Shown here in pieces: positions 46,749 to 54,045 of a stretch of DNA of 64,000 bases. The notes below the pieces were generated by a model that saw only the letters and a program-made list of their open reading frames with translations, was not told where the DNA came from and made no database searches. The DNA comes from Rhodococcus oxybenzonivorans. Lineage in GTDB: Bacteria > Actinomycetota > Actinomycetes > Mycobacteriales > Mycobacteriaceae. Position 1 is the stretch's first letter; every line of letters begins with the position of its first letter. The position numbers and the translations under genes are program-made. The stretch spans positions 3,658,001 to 3,722,000 of the forward strand of contig NZ_CP021354.1 of assembly GCF_003130705.1 (NCBI RefSeq). Reading direction: 5' to 3'.

Positions 46749-47336
46749 ATGGCTCTGCTCACCATCGGCGATCAGTTCCCCGCGTACAACCTGAAAGCCG
46801 TCATCGGCGGTGACCTCTCCAAGGTCGACGCCCAGCAGCCCGACGACTACTTCACCACGATCACCAGCGACGACCACGCCGGCAAGTGGCGGATCGTCTT
46901 CTTCTGGCCCAAGGACTTCACGTTCGTGTGCCCCACCGAGATCGCCGCATTCGGCAAGCTGAACGACGAGTTCGCCGACCGCGACGCGCAGGTGCTCGGT
47001 GCGTCCGTCGACAACGAGTTCGTCCACTTCCAGTGGCGTGCACAGCACGAGGACCTGAAGACCCTTCCCTTCCCGATCCTTTCGGACCTCAAGCGTGAAC
47101 TGGTCGAGGCCACCGGCGTTCTCAACGCCGACGGTGTCGCCGACCGCGCCACCTTCATCGTCGACCCAAACAACGAGGTTCAGTTCGTCTCCGTCACCGC
47201 CGGTTCCGTGGGCCGCAACGTCGACGAGGTCCTTCGTGTCCTCGACGCCCTGCAGTCCGACGAGCTGTGCGCCTGCAACTGGAAGAAGGGCGATCCGACG
47301 ATCGACGCCGGCGAACTGCTGACTGCGAGCGTCTGA
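46749..47336 (+). CDS. ahpC: Alkyl hydroperoxide reductase subunit C (peroxiredoxin)
   Basis: A 195-residue 2-Cys peroxiredoxin reducing H2O2, organic peroxides and peroxynitrite. The peroxidatic Cys is C61 in FFWPKDFTFVCPTEIAAFG; the resolving cysteines C174 and C176 lie in DELCACNWKKG. These positions equal those of mycobacterial AhpC, which has three active cysteines and is reduced by AhpD. ATG 46749 has AGGAGGACGAAT upstream. The 5' leader from the divergent oxyR is 187 bp. ahpD follows after 3 bp. Confidence 0.97.
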   Translation: MALLTIGDQFPAYNLKAVIGGDLSKVDAQQPDDYFTTITSDDHAGKWRIVFFWPKDFTFVCPTEIAAFGKLNDEFADRDAQVLGASVDNEFVHFQWRAQHEDLKTLPFPILSDLKRELVEATGVLNADGVADRATFIVDPNNEVQFVSVTAGSVGRNVDEVLRVLDALQSDELCACNWKKGDPTIDAGELLTASV

Positions 47337-47339
47337 GTC

Positions 47340-47879
47340 ATGACTGTCGAGAATCTGAAGAACTCACTCCCCGAATACGCCAAGGACCTCAAGCTCAATC
47401 TGAGTTCCATCGCGCGCAGTACCGTGCTGAACGAGCAGCAGCTGTGGGGCACCCTCCTCGCCACCGCAGCCGCCACCAAGTCGGCGACCACCTTGAAGGA
47501 GATCGCCGAAGAGGCGGCCGACTCGCTGTCGGCCGAGGCCTACAACGCAGCTCTGGGTGCCGCGTCGATCATGGGCATGAACAACGTCTTCTACCGCACC
47601 AAGGGCTACCTTGACGGTAAGTACGACGATCTCCGTGCGGGCCTGCGGATGAACATCATCGGCAACCCGGGTGTCGACAAGGCCGATTTCGAGCTGTGGT
47701 CGCTCGCGGTCTCCGCGATCAACGGCTGCAACCACTGCCTCGAAGCCCACGAGAACACCCTCCGGCAGGAAGGCGTCGACCGTGAGGTGATTTTCGAAGC
47801 GATCCGCGCCGGTTCGATCGTCGCGGGTGTCGCTCAGGCCGTCGAGGCCAACGAGACCCTCGCCACCGCGAGCGTCTGA
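47340..47879 (+). CDS. ahpD: Alkyl hydroperoxide reductase subunit AhpD
   Basis: A 179-residue carboxymuconolactone-decarboxylase-fold thiol reductase that recycles AhpC using lipoylated dihydrolipoamide acyltransferase and Lpd. The active centre is C130-N-H-C133 with E118 and H137 ([22 protein letters not shown]), the same numbering as in M. tuberculosis AhpD. ATG 47340 comes 3 bp after the ahpC stop, so they form an operon. A 13-bp hairpin terminator follows. Confidence 0.97.
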   Translation: MTVENLKNSLPEYAKDLKLNLSSIARSTVLNEQQLWGTLLATAAATKSATTLKEIAEEAADSLSAEAYNAALGAASIMGMNNVFYRTKGYLDGKYDDLRAGLRMNIIGNPGVDKADFELWSLAVSAINGCNHCLEAHENTLRQEGVDREVIFEAIRAGSIVAGVAQAVEANETLATASV

Positions 47880-47899
47880 CACCTCGCAGAGATAACTCC

Positions 47900-47940
47900 C
47901 GAAGGGCCCCGCTCGCGTACTGCGCGTGCGGGGCCCTTCG
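47900..47940 (+). terminator. Hairpin terminator of ahpC-ahpD
   Basis: A 13-bp GC-rich stem (47900-47912 with 47928-47940) encloses a 15-base loop that can itself pair further. It starts 21 bp past the ahpD stop. No T-tract. Confidence 0.75.
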
Positions 47941-47956
47941 TCGCTCCTCGGAGCGA

Positions 47957-47962
47957 TAGAGT
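47957..47962 (+). promoter_or_regulatory. -10 box of a probable leaderless phzF-like promoter
   Basis: TAGAGT is followed by six bases and then ATG 47969. It lies just after the ahpCD terminator, giving the PhzF-like gene its own start. Confidence 0.5.
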
Positions 47963-47968
47963 GCGTCA

Positions 47969-48649
47969 ATGCCCCTTCACGTAGACGTCGTCCGGGTATT
48001 CACGGACGAGAACGGACGCCACGGCAATCCGCTCGGCATCGTCGATGCGTCGACCGTCCCACCCGGCGACCGGCAGAAAGTCGCCGCTGCCCTCGGATAC
48101 AGCGAGACGATCTTCGTCGATCTCCCCGCCCCGGGCGACGACTCCGCCCGCGCGGTAATTTTCACACCCGGAACCGAGCTTCCCTTTGCAGGACACCCCA
48201 CCGTCGGGCTGTCCTGGTGGCTGCGTGAACGCGGTACCGCAGTGAAGACGCTGGACGTACCAGCCGGACCTGTGACCACCCGGCACTCGGGTGCCATCAC
48301 CTGGGTGCGGGCAAAGCCGGAGTGGGCGCCCGAATTCTCGCTGTACCCGATGAACAGCGTGAGGGCCATCGAGACTGCAGATCCGAAGAAGTTCGGCAAG
48401 GGCCACCACTACCTGTGGGCCTGGACCGACAAGGTGGAGCACTCGATTCGATCACGAATGTTTGCGCCCGACATGGGCATCGTGGAGGACGAGGCGACTG
48501 GAGCGGCCGCCGTCCGCATCACCGCTCACCTTCGGCACGCCCTGCTGATCACGCAGGGCCGCGGCTCCGAACTGCGCACCACGTACGACCCGGCCGGCTG
48601 GGTCGAGGTCGGCGGGCGTGTACATGCCGAAAAGTCACGAACCCTCTGA
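47969..48649 (+). CDS. PhzF-family isomerase/epimerase-like protein
   Basis: A 226-residue protein of the PhzF superfamily (diaminopimelate-epimerase-like fold). GNPLGIVDAS, GYSETIFVDLP with the conserved catalytic Glu, FTPGTELPFAGHPTVGLSWW, and EDEATGAAAVRITAHL are characteristic. Typical members are 260-300 residues, so this is a short form with a trimmed middle. The substrate is unknown; no phenazine genes are near. Its start is set by the leaderless -10 box. Its 3' end overlaps the convergent amidase-like gene by 15 bp. Confidence 0.85.
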   Translation: MPLHVDVVRVFTDENGRHGNPLGIVDASTVPPGDRQKVAAALGYSETIFVDLPAPGDDSARAVIFTPGTELPFAGHPTVGLSWWLRERGTAVKTLDVPAGPVTTRHSGAITWVRAKPEWAPEFSLYPMNSVRAIETADPKKFGKGHHYLWAWTDKVEHSIRSRMFAPDMGIVEDEATGAAAVRITAHLRHALLITQGRGSELRTTYDPAGWVEVGGRVHAEKSRTL

Positions 48650-49348
48650 CGGGCGACGGCCTCGCCCCGCTGCGAGATCGGCGTCGCTGAGGACGACCTC
48701 GATCTCGCGGCCCAGCGTGACACCGGGGACAAGGGGAAGCCGGTCGCCACTCCAGAACTTTCCGGGGTCGTACCAACTCGTGCGGTGATCCCCGGCGAGA
48801 AGGCCCATCTCTTCGTAGGTTGTGGCGACCACCTCGGCACAGTAGGCACTTTCGAGGCTCCCCGAACGCCTCCCCGAACGCCGGCCGAGAGGGAGCCGTC
48901 CACCGAACCAGCGAGAAGCGAGTTTCGCGGTTGAGGGAAACGGAGTTCCGTCGAGTCGCGCAATGGTCCGCATCAGCGCGTCTTCCTGTTCCTTCGTCGC
49001 GGGCTCCGCGAGCTGCCGCAACCACCCGCGCTGTCCGTAACGGGCACCCCACACCTGGACGGCAGCGCGTAGATCGTGCAACTGCACGCCGCGTTGAAAA
49101 TGCCCGGTCCACATGTCCTGCAACGAATGCCCGAGTTCCGCGTGCCACATCAGCGGCGGCAGATCTTCGAGCACCACCGACATGCCCACGTGGTTGACGG
49201 GGCTGTTGGTCAGCGTCTGAATGGCCCGGTCCGCCGGCGATTCTCCGCGGAAGATCCAGATATCTCCCGTGCGGGTGACGTTCACCGCGGTGTCGAGGTC
49301 GATACGGGAACCGGCCGATCGAGCGTCGGTGTGCGAGGGCGCGTGCAT
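48635..49348 (-). CDS. YiiX-like permuted papain-fold protein
   Basis: A 237-residue protein with a circularly permuted NlpC/P60 arrangement: catalytic-type His first (H53 in NSPVNHVGMSVVLEDLP) and Cys later (C170 in SAYCAEVVATTYEEMGLL). GDIWIFRGESPADRAIQ at the N-terminus and FPSTAKLASRWFGGR are typical of YiiX/YaeF relatives, which act on lipid or peptide amide bonds. No signal peptide or lipobox is visible, so it seems cytosolic. ATG 49348 lies 18 bp from the divergent small membrane gene. Substrate unknown. Confidence 0.72.
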   Translation of the reverse strand: MHAPSHTDARSAGSRIDLDTAVNVTRTGDIWIFRGESPADRAIQTLTNSPVNHVGMSVVLEDLPPLMWHAELGHSLQDMWTGHFQRGVQLHDLRAAVQVWGARYGQRGWLRQLAEPATKEQEDALMRTIARLDGTPFPSTAKLASRWFGGRLPLGRRSGRRSGSLESAYCAEVVATTYEEMGLLAGDHRTSWYDPGKFWSGDRLPLVPGVTLGREIEVVLSDADLAAGRGRRPSEGS

Positions 49349-49354
49349 GGGCTC

Positions 49355-49360
49355 TAGCCT
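49355..49360 (+). promoter_or_regulatory. -10 box of a probable leaderless promoter
   Basis: TAGCCT is followed by AAGGCG and ATG 49367. The divergent amidase-like gene begins at 49348, only 18 bp away. Confidence 0.6.
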
Positions 49361-49366
49361 AAGGCG

Positions 49367-49636
49367 ATGAGACCCCGAGGCAGACAGTGGTGGAAGCTCG
49401 TCGGGCTCGCCGGTGTGGTGGGCGTGGCAGCGACCGGTGTCGTTGCGGCCCGCGCAGACCGGCAACGCAAGGCATACACGCCGGACGAGGTCCGCGCCCG
49501 GCTCCACGAGCGCTACACCCGCGCCTACGCAGCACGCGACGGGAAGCAGGAGATTCCGTTGACACAACCGACCTGGCGGGCTCGCTCGGCCGCCGCCCTG
49601 CACCGACTCCGCAGCCGGCTACCCGGATCGCACTAG
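49367..49636 (+). CDS. Small single-span membrane protein (hypothetical)
   Basis: An 89-residue protein: basic RPRGRQWWK, one helix (LVGLAGVVGVAATGVVAA), then a basic hydrophilic tail (RADRQRKAYTPDEVRARLHE, AALHRLRSRLPGSH). It would be anchored with the tail outside or inside; positive charges on both sides make topology unclear. It is divergent from the YiiX-like gene and may be functionally tied to it. The 3' end overlaps the aminotransferase gene by 4 bp. The strong -10 box argues it is real. No family recognised. Confidence 0.65.
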   Translation: MRPRGRQWWKLVGLAGVVGVAATGVVAARADRQRKAYTPDEVRARLHERYTRAYAARDGKQEIPLTQPTWRARSAAALHRLRSRLPGSH

Positions 49637-50859
49637 CCGAGTGCGCGTCCGAATCCGTCGGCGAGCGCGCCCACCTGCTCGTCCGTCATGACGAACGCGG
49701 GTGAAATCTGCATCGCACCTTGACCGGCGGCACGACTCGAAATTCCGTGCTCGCGAAGGGTCTTCACGAAGGGCAAGGCCTCCGCGGGGTCGGCGAGTTG
49801 CACGGCGGCAACAGCACCGAGGCCGCTGCGAATCTCCGCGACCTGTGGGTGGTCGGCGAGCGGTGCGAGGTGCCGATGCAACGAGGCCTCGAGGCGCTTC
49901 GACTCCGCGAGAAGGTTCTCCCGCTCGATGATGTCGAGGTTGGCAAGTGCAGCGGCCGCCGCGCCGGCGTGACCACCGTAGGTGTATCCGTGACGCCACC
50001 AGACGCCGCCGGCGAAGAAGGGCTCCGCCACCCGGGGTGCGATGAAGACCGCACCCATGGGGACGTAGCCGGAGGTCAAGCCCTTCGCCGTGGTCATCAT
50101 GTCGGGTTCGAGACCGAACCGTGTGGACGCGAACCAGTCGCCGCCGATTCGCCCGAAGCCCGTGACCACCTCGTCGACGACGAACAGGATGTCGTGTTCA
50201 CGGCAGATGTCCCGGACCTCGGTGAGGTAACCGTCCGGCGGCAGGTACACGCCCCCCGCGCCGATGATCGGCTCGCAGAAGAATGCCGCGATCCGGTCGG
50301 CGCCGACCTTCTCGACGAGCTCGAGGAGACTCTTGGCGTCGTCCCATGCCACGGTCGCGGCGTCGGCCATCATCTCGCCGTAGCCCTCCCGGTTGACGGG
50401 GATGCCTGCCAACGCGGTACCCGCGACATGCATGCCGTGGTAGGCCTTCTGCCTGCCAACCACGATCGTTTTGTCGGGCCTGCCCATTTCGTGCCAGTAG
50501 CGGCGCGCCAGTTTGGCTGCCGTGTCCACGGAGTCGGATCCACCGGAGGTGAAGAAGATCTTGCTGCCCGGCACGGGAGCCAGCGCGGCCAGCCGGTCGG
50601 CGAGGGCTGCCGTGGTTGCGGGGACGAAATCGCCGAAATTCGAGAAGTGGGCGACGGTCCGAAGTTGGTCCGCCACAGCATCCGCGATCTCCGAGCGCCC
50701 GTGGCCGACGTTGGTGAACCACAGACCCGCGGTGGCGTCGAGGTAGCGGTTTCCCTGATCGTCCCAGATGTACGCGCCGTCGCCGCGGGAGACGACGAAC
50801 GCGCCGTTCTCCTCCACCGCGCCCATATCCGCGAAGCCGTGCCACAGTGCCGACGCCAT
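49633..50859 (-). CDS. Class III PLP-dependent aminotransferase
   Basis: A 408-residue omega-amino acid:pyruvate-type aminotransferase. Motifs: DDQGNRYLDATAGLWFTNVG, FTSGGSDSVDTAAKLARRYW, the PLP-contact YHGMHVAGTALAG, FCEPIIGAGGVYLPPDGYL, DEVVTGFGRIGG, and the Schiff-base Lys in MMTTAKGLTSGYVPMGAVF. Related enzymes are 440-460 residues; this is a slightly short member. The amine donor is not predictable (beta-alanine, GABA, putrescine or similar). ATG 50859 has GAAGGG six bases upstream; ATG 50865 directly abuts it. It is preceded on the same strand by an MHS transporter (67 bp gap), a plausible uptake-plus-catabolism pair. Confidence 0.9.
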   Translation of the reverse strand: MASALWHGFADMGAVEENGAFVVSRGDGAYIWDDQGNRYLDATAGLWFTNVGHGRSEIADAVADQLRTVAHFSNFGDFVPATTAALADRLAALAPVPGSKIFFTSGGSDSVDTAAKLARRYWHEMGRPDKTIVVGRQKAYHGMHVAGTALAGIPVNREGYGEMMADAATVAWDDAKSLLELVEKVGADRIAAFFCEPIIGAGGVYLPPDGYLTEVRDICREHDILFVVDEVVTGFGRIGGDWFASTRFGLEPDMMTTAKGLTSGYVPMGAVFIAPRVAEPFFAGGVWWRHGYTYGGHAGAAAAALANLDIIERENLLAESKRLEASLHRHLAPLADHPQVAEIRSGLGAVAAVQLADPAEALPFVKTLREHGISSRAAGQGAMQISPAFVMTDEQVGALADGFGRALG

Positions 50860-50926
50860 GATCATCCCTTCGTGAACCCCGCTCCGAGGCGACTATGCCA
50901 TGTCGCCGGGCGGGGATCTCGCCCGC

Positions 50927-52291
50927 CTACTTCTCGGCGTATGCGGTGGGATGCGGTTCCGTGTCGATTCCCGGCAGCCCCCGGCCTCGGATGGAGGCTC
51001 CTGCCGTCTCGGCCACGAAATAGAGCGCCACGAGACCGATCCCGCACGCGATCATCATGTAGAACGCGGGCATCAGCGTGTTGTCCGTCCACTCGATCAG
51101 CAGTTCGTTGACGGCAGGCGCCGTTCCCCCGAACAGCGAGGTGGACACGTTGTAGGCGATGGCGAATCCGGCGAAGCGCACGTGCGTGGGAAACATCGCC
51201 GGGAACGTTGCGGAGATCGTCGACAGCTGCAGCACGTACAGCAACCCCAGGACGGCGAAAGCGAAGATTGCCCAGGCGAATCCCTGGCGCATCAGCAGAT
51301 ACATCGGCACCGCCAGCACGATGAGACCGACGAGCGAGACGTACCACAACGGTTTTCGTCCAAATCGGTCCGACAACCCACCCGCGAACGGGATCACCGC
51401 CATCATCACGAGTTGCCCGACGATGAACAGAGTCAACGAGGCGGTGGACGACAAACCGATCTGGGTTTCCAGATACGTCGGCATATAGCTGAGCAAGGTG
51501 TAGTTGGTGACGTTCAGAGCGACGACGAGACCGGCGAGCAGCAACATCGGCCGCCAGTACTCCGTCACCAGGTCCTTGAACTCCGTCGCGGCCCCCTCCT
51601 CGACCGCCCCTTCCTCGTCGAGTTCGCGGAAGACGGGTGTTTCCTCGAGTTTCGTGCGCAGGTACAGGCCGATCAGGCCCATCGGGCCCGCGATCAGGAA
51701 GGGAATACGCCATCCCCAGGTCTCCATGAACGGTTCGGTGGACGCCAGCTCCACCGTCAGAACCACAATGGCGCCCAGCGCGTATCCGCCGAGCGTGCCG
51801 AATTCGAGGAAACTACCGCAGAATCCTCGCTTCCGGTCGGGCGAATATTCGGCCATGAAGGTTGCCGCGCCGCCGTACTCACCTCCGGTGGAGAAACCCT
51901 GGATCATGCGGAGAAGCACCAGCAACAAGGGTGCCCAGAATCCGATGACGTCGTATCCGGGAACGAGTCCCACACAGAACGTCGCTCCCGCCATCAGCAA
52001 GATGGTGAGCGCCAGAACCTGTCGGCGGCCGAGACGGTCACCGAGCGGGCCCCAGACGAGCCCGCCGAGGGGTCGCACGACGAAGGAGACGGCGAACACC
52101 AGCAGGGCATACAACGTGGCAGAGCCGGTGTCGCCGGGAAAGAAGGACGCCGAAATATACGACACCGTGAACGCATACACGCCGTAGTCGAACCATTCGG
52201 TGGCGTTGCCCATTGCCGAAGCCGCGATTGCGCGTCGAAGAACTCCTGGCGGCAGGGCATCCTGGTCGGCTGGTGGATTCTCGTATGCCAT
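50927..52291 (-). CDS. MHS-family MFS transporter (ProP/KgtP-like)
   Basis: A 454-residue metabolite:H+ symporter with 12 helices. MGNATEWFDYGVYAFTVSYI begins the first helix, GPLGDRLGRRQVLAL is the loop 2-3 motif, GGEYGGAATFMAEYSPDRKR and GFCGSFLEFGTLGGYALGA mark helices 4-5, and GGLSDRFGRKPLWY is the repeat motif in the second half. Substrates in the family include proline, betaine, alpha-ketoglutarate and shikimate. ATG 52291 has GAGGGGG upstream; the open frame to 52462 is not family-like. It is probably co-transcribed with the downstream aminotransferase. Confidence 0.9.
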   Translation of the reverse strand: MAYENPPADQDALPPGVLRRAIAASAMGNATEWFDYGVYAFTVSYISASFFPGDTGSATLYALLVFAVSFVVRPLGGLVWGPLGDRLGRRQVLALTILLMAGATFCVGLVPGYDVIGFWAPLLLVLLRMIQGFSTGGEYGGAATFMAEYSPDRKRGFCGSFLEFGTLGGYALGAIVVLTVELASTEPFMETWGWRIPFLIAGPMGLIGLYLRTKLEETPVFRELDEEGAVEEGAATEFKDLVTEYWRPMLLLAGLVVALNVTNYTLLSYMPTYLETQIGLSSTASLTLFIVGQLVMMAVIPFAGGLSDRFGRKPLWYVSLVGLIVLAVPMYLLMRQGFAWAIFAFAVLGLLYVLQLSTISATFPAMFPTHVRFAGFAIAYNVSTSLFGGTAPAVNELLIEWTDNTLMPAFYMMIACGIGLVALYFVAETAGASIRGRGLPGIDTEPHPTAYAEK

Positions 52292-52445
52292 GTTCCGCCC
52301 CCTCGAGGCCGCTGTCAGGTGAGTCCATTGTGTCCCGAGTGGCGGATGTTGTCGCCACTTTGCCGATTGCCACCGTGTCCGCGGACGCCCGATAGCTTCG
52401 ACCAGCGGCAGTGTGCGCCGACTCATCGACGGGTAGTCGACCGGG

Positions 52446-52829
52446 ATGAACAGTCGCATCATCGCCGTGGCCGTCGACTGCCACGACGCGCAATCACTGG
52501 CCCTATTCTGGTGTGAGGCTCTGGACTATCCGTCGACCCGCCAGTGGAACGACGCGTACGGCCGCACCTACGTCGAGGCGAATCGGCCGGGATTTCCGGC
52601 GCTGCTCTTCCAACCCGTCGCGGAAGAGAAAGCGGCCAAGAATCGACTGCACCTCGACATCGCGCCGTCGTCGCGCACGCAGGACGCCGAGGTGCAACGA
52701 CTCCTCGCGCTCGGGGCCCGGCTGCTGAGCAACGACTCGAGGGTGCCGTGGGTGGTGCTTGCCGATCCGGAGGGAAACGAGTTCTGTGTTCTTCCCCCGC
52801 ACCCGGAGGGCGACGATGCGGGCGGATAG
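52446..52829 (+). CDS. VOC-superfamily glyoxalase-like protein
   Basis: A 127-residue protein with two beta-alpha-beta-beta-beta modules of the vicinal oxygen chelate fold: AVAVDCHDAQSLALFWCEAL, FPALLFQPVAEEKAAKNRLH, LDIAPSSRTQDAEVQRLLAL and WVVLADPEGNEFCVLPPHPE. Single-domain VOC proteins of this type bind metal or small ligands; function not predictable. ATG 52446 is used; a TAGTCG box sits 6 bases upstream but lacks the final T. It converges on the hydrolase gene 13 bp downstream. Confidence 0.85.
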   Translation: MNSRIIAVAVDCHDAQSLALFWCEALDYPSTRQWNDAYGRTYVEANRPGFPALLFQPVAEEKAAKNRLHLDIAPSSRTQDAEVQRLLALGARLLSNDSRVPWVVLADPEGNEFCVLPPHPEGDDAGG

Positions 52830-52842
52830 CGACGCCCTTCGG

Positions 52843-53907
52843 TCAGCGAGGAGACCGCGACACCCGCTGCCGGAACACGCGCTCCCATGCCGCCACCCGG
52901 CGACGGGCGGTGTCGACCCACGGATGCTCGGTGACCAGCAGGACGGCGTCCCGCCAGGCACTGGGTGCGGGTAGCGATTCCACCGATCTCGTGACGAGGC
53001 GATCGAGCGCCTCCGAGACCAGTGACGCCCGTTCCAAGTGCACCATGTGTCCTGCGCCGGGCACCCTGACGAGTTCCGCCTCCGGCAATTGCTCGGCGAT
53101 CGCCTTCGAATACCGGAACGGCGTCAGGAGGTCCCTGTCGCCGCACAGCACCAGAGTCGGAACCGGTTCGAGGAGCGGCACCGCGGCGGTTTCGTCGTGG
53201 TTCTTGAACGAGGGCAGAAAATCGACGAGCGTCTTCAGGGGTGTGTCGTTGATCATCTGTTCGGAGTGCCAGACGATGGCCGGGCTGACACGACGATCAC
53301 CGAAGGACGCCGACCGGAGAATCGGCGCCAGCACGCGCTTGCTCGCGCCCCGGCCGCCCTGGACTACGCGAGGCAGGGCACGTGCTGCCGTGCTGAATCC
53401 GGCGACCACCGGCGTGTTGAGGGTGCGTGCGAGGCCGACGTCCCCCAGTGCACCCGCCGCGGTCGCGATCAGTCCGACCCCCACCACCCGGGAACCGATC
53501 AGATCGGGATACCGGCCGACATAGGAGAGCACCGCCATTCCGCCCATGGAGTGCCCGACCAGCACGATCGGCCCCTCGGGGACGAGTGCCCGGATCACGG
53601 CGTCGATGTCCCGGGCGAGGTGCGGAATCGTGCAGGTCTCACGTCGCGGCACACCCGAATTGCCGTGCCCACGCAGATCGAAGAACACCATGCGGATCGT
53701 CGGTCCCCATACCTCTTCGAGGTGTACGCGCTGGAGGTGCCAGCCGGTCATCCGGTTGCAGAAACCGTGCACGAAGACCACGGTGAGCGGCGCATATTCG
53801 GGACCGACCTCGCGGACGGCCAGCGGAACGCCATCGTCGGCCGCGACGACGCTGCCGCGGTCGCGGCTGAGCAGGTCGAAGTTCTCACCTGCGAACTCGT
53901 CGAACAT
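52843..53907 (-). CDS. Alpha/beta hydrolase
   Basis: A 354-residue hydrolase. VVFVHGFCNRMTGWHLQ forms the oxyanion loop, RMVFFDLRGHGNSG follows, IVLVGHSMGGMAVLSYVGRY is the nucleophile elbow, VPTLVLCGDRDLLTPFRYSK the acid, and PGAGHMVHLERASLVSEAL the catalytic His. The length includes an extra C-terminal segment of about 50 residues rich in Arg. ATG 53907 is chosen over the very long upstream frame (to 54621), which runs antisense through the start of hrpA and is not protein-like. The substrate is unknown. Confidence 0.87.
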   Translation of the reverse strand: MFDEFAGENFDLLSRDRGSVVAADDGVPLAVREVGPEYAPLTVVFVHGFCNRMTGWHLQRVHLEEVWGPTIRMVFFDLRGHGNSGVPRRETCTIPHLARDIDAVIRALVPEGPIVLVGHSMGGMAVLSYVGRYPDLIGSRVVGVGLIATAAGALGDVGLARTLNTPVVAGFSTAARALPRVVQGGRGASKRVLAPILRSASFGDRRVSPAIVWHSEQMINDTPLKTLVDFLPSFKNHDETAAVPLLEPVPTLVLCGDRDLLTPFRYSKAIAEQLPEAELVRVPGAGHMVHLERASLVSEALDRLVTRSVESLPAPSAWRDAVLLVTEHPWVDTARRRVAAWERVFRQRVSRSPR

Positions 53908-54045
53908 AGTCTCCCAGCCGTTGCCGATATCGGGGTACGCGTCTGACGTTGGTCGTCCTGGAGAATAGCGCGTGGCGACGACCTGCCCCGCCGCTACGCC
54001 CGAGCCGTCGGCTCGTCGACCGCGTTGGCTAGGCTGTAGCTCAGC

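Noticed and set aside
50900..52516. 538-codon open frame on the plus strand
   Set aside because: Antisense to the MHS transporter; Gln/His/Arg-rich without recognisable motifs.
54022..54042. Possible IdeR iron box before hrpA
   Set aside because: TTGGCTAGGCTGTAGCTCA matches the 19-bp iron-box consensus at only about 12 positions, and TAGGCT is better explained as a -10 box.
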